64,000 bases of DNA from Parvibaculum sp. (GTDB lineage: Bacteria > Pseudomonadota > Alphaproteobacteria > Parvibaculales > Parvibaculaceae). Below, piece by piece: positions 47,560 through 56,219 of the stretch. Each line of letters begins with the position of its first letter. The stretch's first letter is position 1. The stretch lies in assembly GCF_030651915.1 (NCBI RefSeq), contig NZ_JAUSBV010000005.1, forward strand, positions 186,001 to 250,000. Reading direction: 5' to 3'. The position numbers and the translations under genes were made by a program. Below the pieces are notes generated by a model. It saw nothing but the letters and a program-made list of their open reading frames with translations, made no database searches and was not told the origin of the DNA.

Positions 47560-47664
47560 GCCCAGAGTATGACCTAGAACCGGACCCGCTCCGAAGGGTA
47601 AAATGGACCTATCCAAATTCCGGCCAGAGGCTTAACCCTCGCGGAAACGGACGGAGCCACAAAG

Positions 47665-48258
47665 ATGACCGCCCCCGAAATCGTCGCCGTTCTGCTTACA
47701 GGCGCCGCCGTGCGGCTCGAACCGCTTGCCGAAACGCATCGGGCAGAGCTGGCGACCGCCGCCGACGCGGAGGAGATATGGCGCTATATGCCCTATGACG
47801 GGCGGGGGATGGGCTTCGACCAATGGTTCGACTGGTCGTTGAACCTCAACAGCGAAAACAAGGAAGCCGTCTGGGCCGTCCGGGACATGGCGGACGGAAC
47901 CCTTGTCGGTTCGACGCGGTATCTCAACATCGCCGCGCGGGACCGGCGTGTCGAAATCGGCGGCACCTGGTATGCGCCCGTTGCGTGGGGCGGTCGCGTC
48001 AACCCGGCGTGCAAGTTCGCCCTGCTCTCGCACGGGTTCGAAACGCTCGGGCTCAACCGGATCGAGTTCAAGACCGACGCCCGCAATACCCGGTCGCAAG
48101 CCGCCATCGCCAAGCTCGGGGCGGCACGTGAAGGCGTGTTCCGCCGGCACATGGTGCTGCATGACGGGCATATTCGCGATACTGTCTATTTCTCGATCAT
48201 CCGCGAGGAATGGCCGGGTGTGAAATCACGGCTCGAAGAGAGACTTGCCAGCGCCTGA
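47665..48258 (+). CDS. GNAT-family N-acetyltransferase (second, RimJ/RimL-like)
   Basis: An acetyltransferase of 197 residues in the RimJ/RimL subgroup. Typical features are the N-terminal VRLEPLAETHRAEL, the strand WAVRDMADGTLVGSTRYLNI, and the closing block LNRIEFKTDARNTRSQAAIAKLGAAREGVFRRH, which is the acetyl-CoA and dimer region of this group. GGAG is placed before the ATG. Family members acetylate ribosomal protein termini or small amines; the target is unknown. The next gene begins 43 bases after its stop, so a two-gene unit with the phosphatase is possible. Confidence 0.88.
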   Translation: MTAPEIVAVLLTGAAVRLEPLAETHRAELATAADAEEIWRYMPYDGRGMGFDQWFDWSLNLNSENKEAVWAVRDMADGTLVGSTRYLNIAARDRRVEIGGTWYAPVAWGGRVNPACKFALLSHGFETLGLNRIEFKTDARNTRSQAAIAKLGAAREGVFRRHMVLHDGHIRDTVYFSIIREEWPGVKSRLEERLASA

Positions 48259-48301
48259 AACGCATGCGAGACAAGCCGGATCACCCTTTGCCCGGATTAT
48301 C

Positions 48302-48988
48302 ATGTCCCGCCCCACCCTGCTCTTCGATCTCGACGGCACGCTGGCCGATACGGCGCTGGACCTGTGCGCGACGATGAACGTCATTCTCGAGATGCACGGA
48401 CGCGACGGCGTACCCCAAGAACGGGTGCGACACCTGGTGGGTGGTGGCGCGCGGTTGTTGTTGGAGCGCGGTTTTCGCGAGACGGGCGCGCCCGCCGACG
48501 AGGCGCTTCTCGACCTGAGCTTCCGGCAGTTCATCGACTATTACAGCCGGCACATCGCCGACCACACGAAGCTGTGGCCGGGGGTGCGCAACCAGCTTGA
48601 CCTCCTGGCGGAACGTAAGGCGCTGATGGCGGTCTGCACCAACAAGCCCGAGCGTCTTTCGCACCAGCTTCTCGCGATGCTGGGCATCGACCATTATTTT
48701 CCGGTGGTGATCGGCGGCGATACGCTACCGGTGAAGAAGCCCGATCCCGAACATCTCTTCGAGGCTATCCGGCGGCTCGGCGGCGATGCCGGTCATGCGG
48801 TGATGGTTGGCGACTCGGAGGCCGATATCGAGGCGGCAAAGAATGCACGTCTGCCGTCAATCTGTGTCAGCTTCGGCTATACGCGGGTGCCGGTGGCAGA
48901 TCTCGGCGCCGATCTCGTGATCGACCATTTCGACGCGTTTCCGGAAGCGCTCAAGACGCTGATGCCGCTTCATTTCGGCCGGGCTTGA
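48302..48988 (+). CDS. gph: HAD-superfamily hydrolase, phosphoglycolate phosphatase-like
   Basis: A cytosolic HAD phosphatase of 228 residues, most like Gph, which removes 2-phosphoglycolate. HAD motif I is LFDLDGTLADTALDL with both aspartates, motif II AVCTNKP, motif III lysine in VKKPDPEHLF, and motif IV VMVGDSEADIEAAKNA. An alpha-helical C1 cap sits between motifs I and II, as in Gph. The ATG at 48302 starts four codons before the nucleophile strand, as usual; a TTG at 48245 would overlap the GNAT gene. Pyrophosphatase PpaX or related activity cannot be excluded. Confidence 0.88.
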   Translation: MSRPTLLFDLDGTLADTALDLCATMNVILEMHGRDGVPQERVRHLVGGGARLLLERGFRETGAPADEALLDLSFRQFIDYYSRHIADHTKLWPGVRNQLDLLAERKALMAVCTNKPERLSHQLLAMLGIDHYFPVVIGGDTLPVKKPDPEHLFEAIRRLGGDAGHAVMVGDSEADIEAAKNARLPSICVSFGYTRVPVADLGADLVIDHFDAFPEALKTLMPLHFGRA

Positions 48989-49025
48989 CCGGAAAATGCT
49001 CCCGCCCTATAGACGGGCACCCTTG

Positions 49026-49101
49026 GGGCGGTTAGCTCAGTTGGTAGAGCACTGTGTTCACATCGCAGGGGTCACTGGTTCGAGTCCAGTACCGCCCACC
49101 A
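49026..49101 (+). tRNA. tRNA-Val (anticodon CAC)
   Basis: All four arms fold: acceptor GGGCGGT with ACCGCCC, D stem GCTC/GAGC, anticodon stem CTGTG/CGCAG around loop TTCACAT (anticodon CAC, reading GUG), variable loop GGGTC, T stem ACTGG/CCAGT with loop TTCGAGT. Discriminator A and an encoded CCA end the gene. No integrase or duplicated 3' end is seen nearby. Confidence 0.97.
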
Positions 49102-49421
49102 TGATTTTCCCGGATTTCCAACGCATTTCGACCCCTCGGAGGATCACCCCGCTTCGGCCATGTCGTCGGCGGCTGTCGCATGTGTGCCCGGGAGATGGAT
49201 CGCAGCGCCCTGCGCCAGGGGCGCTTGGCTGACGCCATTGCCGATGCCGCATGAACCGGCAACGGCGCGTCAATTCAACGATCCACAATTAATTTTTGTT
49301 AATAAGTGGACGGTATTGACCCGCAACAGCGTTAATTGGTCATGAGGACGTGTAACCCTAGACTGTCACTCAAGACCCCGCCGCCGTATTGGCGCCGGAA
49401 TGTCCGACGGGCGGAAGGGCG
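49102..49421. other. 320-base non-coding stretch between tRNA-Val and the patatin-like gene
   Basis: No family-supported reading frame is visible. The first half is ordinary GC-rich sequence. From about 49270 it turns AT-rich, and this part presumably contains the promoter of the patatin-like gene. Two TTAA tetramers at 49289 and 49299 are six, not seven, bases apart. Confidence 0.5.
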
Positions 49422-51932
49422 ATGAAGGAAAAGGAACTCAGGCTCGCGCTGGTTTGCTACGGCGGCGTTTCGCTGGCCGTCTACATGCATGGCGTGACCA
49501 AGGAAATCCTGAAGCTCGTGCGTGCTTCGCGCGTCTACCATCAGGACCTTGCCCGCTCGCACCGGCCTTCGGCGTCCTATAGCGACATCGATCACGGCGA
49601 TGCGCGCGAAACCGACACCGAGGAACTCTATTTCGAACTGATCCAGGCGATCGGCGAGACGGTCGAGCTGCGCATTTTCGTCGATACGATCGCCGGCGCA
49701 TCGGCCGGCGGCATCAACGGCGTGCTGCTGGCACGGGCGCTGGCGCACGACCTGCCGATGGACTCGCACCGCAAGATGTGGCTCGAACAGGCCGACATCG
49801 TGGCGCTGATGGACGAGGCGCATCTCGCCAAGCGCTGGGACAAGCTGTTCATGAAACCGCTCTTCTGGGGCTTCACCGACAGATGGCTCGCGCGCTTCGC
49901 GCCCGATGTCGAAATGCGCCAGAAGCTGCAACTCTTCACACGCTCGCGCTGGTTCCAGCCGCCTTTCTCCGGCGAAATCATGAGCGGCATGCTGCTCGAC
50001 GCCTGCATGGCAATGGAGGAGAACACACCGTCGACAGGATCGCTGCTTCCGGGCGGGCACCGGCTCGACCTGATGACATCGGTCACGGATTTCCACGGTT
50101 ACAGCCAGAACATCCCGTTGCACAGCCCCTCGTCGATCCGCGAACGCGAGCACCGGCACATACTGAAGTTCAGCTATTTCCGGCACCCGAGCGGGCTCGT
50201 CGAAAGCGACTTCGACCGCGACCACATTCCAGGGCTCGTTTTTGCGGCGCGCGCCACTTCGTCCTTCCCCGGAGCCTTCCCGCCCGTGCAGATCGGCGAA
50301 ATCGACAAGGTGCTCGACTCCCGCGGCGCGGAATGGCCGACACGCGACCAGTTTCTGCGCGACAACTTCAAGCCGCTGATCGCTGCGGGCTCCGATCCGG
50401 CGAAGGCTTCGTTCATCGACGGCAGCGTGCTCAACAACAAGCCCTTTGCCGAAGCCATCGCCTCCATTCGCGGGCGCCCCGCCTATCGCGAGGTCGACAG
50501 GCGCGTGGTCTATATCGATCCCGATCCGAAAGGCGGCCATGTCGAGGCTGGCGGCGCCAAGCCGGGCTTTTTCCAGACCATTCGCGGCGCGCTGTCCGAC
50601 ATCCCGCGCAACCAGCCAGTGCGCGACGAACTTGAATCGCTGCACGACTTCTCCGAGCGGGTGCGGCGCTACCGGCAAATCGTTTCGGCGACGCGGCCGC
50701 ATGTGACTGAACGTGTGCGGCAATTGTTCAACGGCGACGCCGAAGCGCCGCCGACACCGGCGCTGCTCGCCAAACTGCGCAACAAGGCCAATGCACAATC
50801 GGCGATCGAGGCCGGCTATGCTTATGACGCCTATATCCAGCTCAAGGTCAGCTCGGTGCTGGACCAGATCACCGATGTGATTGCCCGGCTTTCGGAAGCC
50901 GTGCACCATCCGAGCGACCGGCTGGCGCTGTCGCGCGCCGTCGAAGCATGGGCCAAGCAGCGCAATATCTTTCCGGTGCTGTGGTCGCAACATGCCGGTG
51001 AAGGCGCCGAGCCGAGCAAGCAGGATGCCTGGGTGCGGTTCCTGCGCGAATTCGACATCAATTTCCGAGTCCGGCGGCTGCGCTTCGTCATCCGCCGCCT
51101 CAACGAACTTTATGCCCGCAACGGCGAGCCCGATGGCGCGGAATGCGACCCCGACGCGCTCGACGATTTCAAGGCCAGCCTTTACATGAGCCTTGAACGC
51201 CTGCAATCGGAATCAGCAGCGCGGCTCCGCACACCGGATGTGCGCGCGATCTGCAAGGCGATTTACGAGGGGGGGCTGGCCGAGTCGCAGCAGATCGATC
51301 ATTTCGCCAGCTATGTCGCCTCGCAACTCGATCTTGTCGGCCTCGACGGCGAGACCGACGAATCCTTTGCGCAGATGGCAAACGCCTGCCTGCCGCCCGC
51401 GGCGCGGACAGAGCTGGTGCAGGCCTATGTCGGATTTCCCTTCTTCGATGTGCTGACGCTGTCGCTCAACAAGTGGCAGGATCTCGACGATGTGGACACT
51501 GTACTGGTCGACCGCATCAGCCCTGAGGACGCCAAGGCACTGCGCGAAGGCGGCGCGCCGGCGACGCTGATGGGACGCGATCTCGGCTATTTTGCCGCGT
51601 TTTTCAGCCGCCGGGCGCGCGAGAACGACTATCTGTGGGGCCGGTTGCACGCCGCCGACCGGCTGGTCGATATTGTGGCAAGCTCCGCGCCTGCCGCCAT
51701 CCATGCATCCGGTCTCGACCTCGACCAGCTCAAGGCGCGAATGTTCCGCTCGATCCTCAAGGCCGAACGGCCCTTTCTCGCGAACATTCCGGATCTCTTC
51801 GACGATCTCGAACGCGAGATCGGAATCCGCTTCGGCGAGACGACCAAAAAAACGGCGGCGCCGGACACCGAGGCGCGGGCGCCGGACGAAATCGACGACA
51901 ATGGCCGTCCGGCCGTGCCGCAGCGCGCCTGA
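49422..51932 (+). CDS. large patatin-like phospholipase (TIGR03607-type)
   Basis: An 836-residue protein of the large patatin-related family. The catalytic dyad is intact: Ser94 in AGASAGGING (GxSxG) and Asp333 in SFIDGSVLNNKPFAEAI (DG-containing motif). The oxyanion glycines are in LVCYGGVSLAVYMHG near the N-terminus. The remaining 500 residues are mostly helical, have no recognised domain and end in a charged, probably disordered tail. No signal peptide is seen. Family members hydrolyse acyl esters of phospholipids; the role of this long type is unknown. The ATG at 49422 follows GGAAGGGCG; the frame upstream to 49389 is not supported. Confidence 0.87.
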   Translation: MKEKELRLALVCYGGVSLAVYMHGVTKEILKLVRASRVYHQDLARSHRPSASYSDIDHGDARETDTEELYFELIQAIGETVELRIFVDTIAGASAGGINGVLLARALAHDLPMDSHRKMWLEQADIVALMDEAHLAKRWDKLFMKPLFWGFTDRWLARFAPDVEMRQKLQLFTRSRWFQPPFSGEIMSGMLLDACMAMEENTPSTGSLLPGGHRLDLMTSVTDFHGYSQNIPLHSPSSIREREHRHILKFSYFRHPSGLVESDFDRDHIPGLVFAARATSSFPGAFPPVQIGEIDKVLDSRGAEWPTRDQFLRDNFKPLIAAGSDPAKASFIDGSVLNNKPFAEAIASIRGRPAYREVDRRVVYIDPDPKGGHVEAGGAKPGFFQTIRGALSDIPRNQPVRDELESLHDFSERVRRYRQIVSATRPHVTERVRQLFNGDAEAPPTPALLAKLRNKANAQSAIEAGYAYDAYIQLKVSSVLDQITDVIARLSEAVHHPSDRLALSRAVEAWAKQRNIFPVLWSQHAGEGAEPSKQDAWVRFLREFDINFRVRRLRFVIRRLNELYARNGEPDGAECDPDALDDFKASLYMSLERLQSESAARLRTPDVRAICKAIYEGGLAESQQIDHFASYVASQLDLVGLDGETDESFAQMANACLPPAARTELVQAYVGFPFFDVLTLSLNKWQDLDDVDTVLVDRISPEDAKALREGGAPATLMGRDLGYFAAFFSRRARENDYLWGRLHAADRLVDIVASSAPAAIHASGLDLDQLKARMFRSILKAERPFLANIPDLFDDLEREIGIRFGETTKKTAAPDTEARAPDEIDDNGRPAVPQRA

Positions 51933-51935
51933 ACA

Positions 51936-52349
51936 TCAGCCCTTGCCGATCGAAATTCGGCGGCCGGGTGTTGCGGCGTCGGGATTTTTCGGCAGCGTCG
52001 CCTTCGACACGCCCTTGTCGAACTTCGCATCGATCCTTGCCACGTCGACTGCCGAGGGCAGGGTGAACGAGCGCTCCAAACGCCGGTAGTGGCGCTCAAC
52101 CACCCGGGCATCCGCGTCGCCGCTTTCCTTTTCGTAACGCTTTTCGCCCTTCAGCGTCAGCGCACCATCATGGAGCTGAGGTCGATGTCCTTCTCGTCGA
52201 TGCCCGGCAGGTCGGCCGCCAACGTCCAGGCCTTGTCAGTTTCGTGAAGATCGATCTGCCGGACGATTTGGTTGTCCCCGAGGAGGTCGAGCGCCGGCAA
52301 AAAGCAAGCTGCGGCCTCTGTCGTTCGATTTCGTGACTTGATTGGTCAT
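51936..52349 (-). pseudogene. Hsp20/IbpA small heat-shock protein, frameshifted remnant
   Basis: The minus strand encodes an Hsp20 alpha-crystallin domain broken over two frames. From the ATG at 52349 (with GGGAGGA upstream) the frame reads MTNQVTKSNDRG and then loses homology. A second frame reads LPALDLLGDNQIVRQ, IDLHETDKAWTLAADLPGID and EKDIDL. The original frame resumes with HDGALTLKGEKRYEKESG, then RLERSFTLPSAVDVARID and FDKGVSKATLPKNPDA, ending at TGA 51936-51938. The N-terminal region before the domain is also far shorter than usual. At least two frameshifts plus a deletion are needed, so this is a decayed gene unless sequencing errors are involved. Confidence 0.82.
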
Positions 52350-52390
52350 TCTGTCCTCCCGGCTTCGACCAACAAAAAGAACGGACGGAA

Positions 52391-52413
52391 CGGGCGGATA
52401 TCAATCCCGCCCG
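52391..52413 (-). other. GC hairpin upstream of the Hsp20 remnant
   Basis: CGGGCGG (52391-52397) pairs with CCGCCCG (52407-52413) around ATATCAATC. On the minus strand it follows the hydrolase stop and is trailed by TTCTTTTTGTT, so it may be a weak terminator of that gene or part of the old heat-shock leader. Confidence 0.4.
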
Positions 52414-52432
52414 CAACAGATTTGGGATGCTC

Positions 52433-53428
52433 TCAATCTTGTGCAAATGCGCCGCAGGGCCGCAGGTCGCGGCGGCTCGACGGAAGCTCCTCGCCCTCGA
52501 TCCAGGCTGCGATATCGCCCCAGACCGTTTCGCGCTGCAGGTCGCGGAGAAGCATGTGCCAGCCGTCGGGATAGCAGAGCGCCGTGACAGGCACGCCACC
52601 ACCGCGCATAGCGTCCAGGACTGCGGCTGTTGGCCCGGACGGCACCAACTCGTCGCGCACGCCATAGAGGAGCAGAACCGGCACCCCCAGATTGCCGGAC
52701 GCCTCGTAGGCCCGGTCCATCAGGCCAACCAGCCCGTAGACCGCATCGATCCGCGTTTCCTTGATCACCTGCGGATCGTCGGCGAGCGCCCGGAGCATTT
52801 CGATGTTGTCCGACGGCCAGATGTCGAGCCCCCGTCCAGTGAGACGGCCGGATGGCACAGTGTGGGCCGCGACTCGGAGCACCGCCGCATAGAACGGGTT
52901 CATCGTCTGCCAGCCCCAGACCGCCGGTGCGGCCAGGATCAAGCCATCGACCGCCGGTGCTTCCGGCAGCGTCATGGCGCGCATTGCAACCGCGCCGCCC
53001 ATGCTCTCGCCAAGCAGATAAACCGGCATACCCGAGTGCCGCTGGCGCACAAGCGATACGACCACGGCGAGGTCCTGTGCCATATGCTGGTCTCCAGCCC
53101 AGCGCCCGTGCCCCGGCGCGCGGCCAAAGCCGCGCTGGTCATAGGCATAAAATGCGACACCGCGCTCAGCAAACCAAGCGCCGGGGCCCGGCTCTGCAAA
53201 GGCATTGGCGTAATCGTTGAAGCCGTGCAGACCGATCATGACGGCGCGCGGATTCTCAGGCTCAAAAGACAGAACGGGAAGCCGCGCCCCATCGGTCATC
53301 ACCGCTGCTGTCACAGACGAACCATGCTCCAGGCGCGGCGCGAACGCGGCGTCGCCCACCGTCATCTGGCGCGGGGCGCAGGCCGGGGCAGCAAGAATGA
53401 ACAGGAATACCGCGAAGAACCGCAACAT
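52433..53428 (-). CDS. alpha/beta hydrolase lipoprotein, lysophospholipase-like
   Basis: A serine hydrolase of 331 residues exported as a lipoprotein: the signal helix MLRFFAVFLFILAAP is followed by the lipobox Ala-Cys at residue 17. The catalytic triad is readable as Ser in LGESMGGAVAM, Asp in YGVRDELVPSG and His in DGWHMLLRD. HGFNDYANAF and AYDQRGFGRAPG are typical of PldB/monoacylglycerol-lipase-type enzymes. Likely substrates are lysophospholipids or monoacylglycerols at the periplasmic face. It is the gene next after the TonB receptor on the same strand (82 bases apart), without evidence of co-transcription. Confidence 0.87.
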   Translation of the reverse strand: MLRFFAVFLFILAAPACAPRQMTVGDAAFAPRLEHGSSVTAAVMTDGARLPVLSFEPENPRAVMIGLHGFNDYANAFAEPGPGAWFAERGVAFYAYDQRGFGRAPGHGRWAGDQHMAQDLAVVVSLVRQRHSGMPVYLLGESMGGAVAMRAMTLPEAPAVDGLILAAPAVWGWQTMNPFYAAVLRVAAHTVPSGRLTGRGLDIWPSDNIEMLRALADDPQVIKETRIDAVYGLVGLMDRAYEASGNLGVPVLLLYGVRDELVPSGPTAAVLDAMRGGGVPVTALCYPDGWHMLLRDLQRETVWGDIAAWIEGEELPSSRRDLRPCGAFAQD

Positions 53429-53510
53429 GCAGCGAGCCTATCGCAACAATGCGCCGCCATCGAGGCTGCGTAGCGGCGGGGAGACACTTCGCGCCTCCCC
53501 GCCCATCGCG

Positions 53511-55625
53511 TCAGAAGTCCAGACTTGCCTGGATGTAGAACGAACGACCAGGCTCGTTGACCTGAACCACAGCCGGGTCAAACCCGTTGGATCGGCTCAG
53601 ATGGGACGCATAGGTTGCATCCAAGAGGTTGGCAACACCGCCGCGTAATTCCAAGGCCCCAAGAATCCTCCGGCTGGCAAACAGGTCGACGACCGCGTAG
53701 CCCGGCGTCTCGCGGACATCGAGCCCCGAACCCGCCAACGGATTCGTGTCGGCGCGTGTCTGCTTCACGGCCCAGCGTGTCCTTATGCCCGCACTCCATT
53801 CGGGCACTTCATAGGCGAGTTCAAAAGTACCCTCCAAAGGCGGTATCTGATAAAGCGGCCTTTCATCCGTCACGTTCCGCCCGTAGGTGTAGGTCGCGTC
53901 CCCGCCCAGCCGCCAGCCGGGCGCGAAGTTCCAGACGCTCTCCAGATCAAAGCCCGTCAGCTCCGCATCGACATTGCGGAAGATACTTGCACCATTTGCC
54001 AGGAGCACGCCTGGCTGACCGCGCGCCGTGTCGCGGCTGATGAAATCGGACACGTTATCGTGCCAGACACCTGCTGAAGCACTCCAGCGGGTGCGCCGCA
54101 TCTCAATGCCGAGATCGATCTGATGATGCTTCTCAGGCTGCAATCCGGGATTGCCGACCCAGCTGTTCGCTCCCGAGGCGCGCGCGATGCCGCGTTCAGT
54201 TGCATCGGCGGTGCGTACCGCCCGACTAACGCCGAGCCAGCCGGCGAAGGATCCAAAGTCATGCGTTACGCGCAATAGGCCGCTGAGATTGGTCTCGTTT
54301 CGATCCGTATCGCTGACGCCATAATAGGCGGCATAGAGTTGTCGCGCCGTAAGCGCACCCATGCCGGCCGGCAAAAGGTCCGCTTTTCCCGCAGTGACTG
54401 CCACGAGGTCGACACGCGCACCGGCCGTCAATGCGATCCTCTCCGTGAGCGACGTCTCGCTTTCGGCAAAAATGCCGGTATCCCGAATTTCGACGTCCGG
54501 CCACGTATAGCCCGAAATCGATGTCGGCGGGATGACGCCCATCGACATGCGCGAGACAGCATCGCGATCGCTGGACCTGTGATCGACACCAAGTGTCAGC
54601 ATCGTCGCAGAAAAGGAAAGCTCGCCGGCGAACCGGCCACCCATGGTATTCGACTCCGCATCTGTCCGCATGACCATAGCGGGTGGCGTGCGCAGCGAAT
54701 AGTTGTCCATGACGTGATCGACGAACGAGCCATAGATGCTCGCCTTGATACGACGAAGCGCACCCTGCCCCTCGACGTTGTGATCTAGTGCCAGACGGTA
54801 GGTGTCGGTTGCCGTCCACGGCGAGTCCATGCCCGCACCTGCAAAAAGCGTATCCTCGATGCGATCCGTCTCTACGGAAGCGGACAACACCGACCCCGCG
54901 CCGTAGCGCCAGCCCGCCTCGGCTCCGCCACCATATTGTTCAAAGGCGGAACGCACTTCACGACCATCGCCGTCCTTGTAGTTCCCGGCCCGGCGTGCCG
55001 TCGCAAAGGCGCGCACATAGCCGTCTTCCGCCACGCCGCGCGCCTGCATGGTCGCGAAGCGCTGCGCACCGTTCGATTCGATTCCACTCTCGATTCGACC
55101 CGAGAACCCGGCGGCCATACTTGCCGGATCGGCGCGTTCCATACGGATGGTTCCCGCAGGCGCCGGCGGGCCGTCGAGCACCGACTGATAGCCGCGACGT
55201 ATCGTTATACGATCGCCGGACATCAAGAGCATGGCCGAACTCGGCGGGTCCATGCGGTTCGGACACGCCCCAAACACATAGGCGCCGTCGCCGATGACGG
55301 CGATGCGGTCTTCGGATTGACCGCGAATGGAAATTTCCGAGCCGTGGCCGCCCATGCGTCCGGCAGAAACACCGCGCAACCGTGCAAGGAATTCACCTGC
55401 GTCGCGCGCCGGCGATGCGTTGATCATATCAGGCGTTACGACCTGTTGCGCGGGTTCGGGTTCGGCCGATGCCTCAACCAGAACTTCTGGCGCGTGAGGG
55501 ATCGAATGCGTTTCGTTGTCAGCGCTGACCGGTGTCGAAATCGTGAAGGCGACGGCCAAGGCGGCCGATGCCGTGGTGGCACGCAGAAGAGCGCGCCGCC
55601 CCGCAAGGAAGCAATTGGGTGACAT
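53511..55625 (-). CDS. TonB-dependent copper receptor (OprC/NosA-like)
   Basis: A 704-residue outer-membrane gated channel. A twin-Arg-like signal peptide (RRALLRATTASAALAVAF) leads into a TonB-box region, then the plug. The plug contains LARLRGVSAGRMGGHGSEISIRGQ and DGAYVFGACPNRMDPPSS, which is diagnostic of copper receptors of the OprC/NosA group. The beta-barrel ends in IQASLDF with the terminal Phe. The start ATG at 55625 has AGGA upstream; codons to 55664 are not used. The neighbouring DUF2946 gene, 41 bases upstream, is a frequent companion of copper receptors, supporting the assignment. Confidence 0.9.
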   Translation of the reverse strand: MSPNCFLAGRRALLRATTASAALAVAFTISTPVSADNETHSIPHAPEVLVEASAEPEPAQQVVTPDMINASPARDAGEFLARLRGVSAGRMGGHGSEISIRGQSEDRIAVIGDGAYVFGACPNRMDPPSSAMLLMSGDRITIRRGYQSVLDGPPAPAGTIRMERADPASMAAGFSGRIESGIESNGAQRFATMQARGVAEDGYVRAFATARRAGNYKDGDGREVRSAFEQYGGGAEAGWRYGAGSVLSASVETDRIEDTLFAGAGMDSPWTATDTYRLALDHNVEGQGALRRIKASIYGSFVDHVMDNYSLRTPPAMVMRTDAESNTMGGRFAGELSFSATMLTLGVDHRSSDRDAVSRMSMGVIPPTSISGYTWPDVEIRDTGIFAESETSLTERIALTAGARVDLVAVTAGKADLLPAGMGALTARQLYAAYYGVSDTDRNETNLSGLLRVTHDFGSFAGWLGVSRAVRTADATERGIARASGANSWVGNPGLQPEKHHQIDLGIEMRRTRWSASAGVWHDNVSDFISRDTARGQPGVLLANGASIFRNVDAELTGFDLESVWNFAPGWRLGGDATYTYGRNVTDERPLYQIPPLEGTFELAYEVPEWSAGIRTRWAVKQTRADTNPLAGSGLDVRETPGYAVVDLFASRRILGALELRGGVANLLDATYASHLSRSNGFDPAVVQVNEPGRSFYIQASLDF

Positions 55626-55666
55626 TGTATTTTCCTGTTTGACCTGAAAAGAGAGGGAAAGCAATT

Positions 55667-56119
55667 TCAGGAAAAGACAGGTGGCCCCCTTGGCGGCGAC
55701 GGTGGGTGATCTGCGGTATACGACGAGAAAACTTCCACCGTCGGACAGGGCAGATCAGGCGCGCAGGGCCGCCGGAGCTGAACGAATAGATCGTCGCGAA
55801 ACGCCGCCAGAGCCAGTGTTGCAAGGGGTGCGCAGAGACCCGGCGCAATATTGTAGGTGCCTTCATCGGAAGGATCGGCGGCGCCGTTCTCATCCAGTCG
55901 AATGACCTTCAGACCGCTGCCCGTACATATGACGATCCGGTCGCCGAATATGCCGGTCTCAAGTTGATGCGGCTGCTGAGCGACGAGGACACCGGACAGA
56001 CCGGGCAGGAGAATTGAAACGGCGGCCAGCAGGATGATCAGACGGGCGGCGAGAGCGGGCCCGCCGGATTTCCGGAAAACCGTCGATCTTCGCTGCTGCG
56101 CCTGTTGCCGAGCTACCAC
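55667..56119 (-). CDS. DUF2946-like protein next to copper receptor
   Basis: A small protein of 150 residues with one hydrophobic segment (about 26-46), then a periplasmic-looking region with IVICTGSGLKVIRLDENG and a second cysteine in GLCAPLATLAL. This matches the DUF2946 pattern, in which paired cysteines may bind metal. The C-terminal tail is Pro-rich. The GTG start follows AAGGGG. It lies directly before the TonB-dependent copper receptor and is probably in its operon. Function is unknown; a role in copper delivery or sensing is inferred from context only. Confidence 0.72.
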   Translation of the reverse strand: MVARQQAQQRRSTVFRKSGGPALAARLIILLAAVSILLPGLSGVLVAQQPHQLETGIFGDRIVICTGSGLKVIRLDENGAADPSDEGTYNIAPGLCAPLATLALAAFRDDLFVQLRRPCAPDLPCPTVEVFSSYTADHPPSPPRGPPVFS

Positions 56120-56219
56120 CCGAAATCCCCTTTTCTCCGGTCAGTATCGGCACAGGGCTCGCCATGTCAAAGCAGGCGCCGCTTCCACATATGCGGCGCG
56201 GTGACGCATTGAGGCCGCG

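Noticed and set aside
49026-49101. tRNA-Val as integration site of a mobile element
   Set aside because: No integrase, no repeated tRNA 3' end and no change to phage- or island-like genes is seen downstream.
49289-49302. TTAA pair upstream of the patatin-like gene as CtrA site
   Set aside because: The two TTAA tetramers are separated by six bases, not seven.
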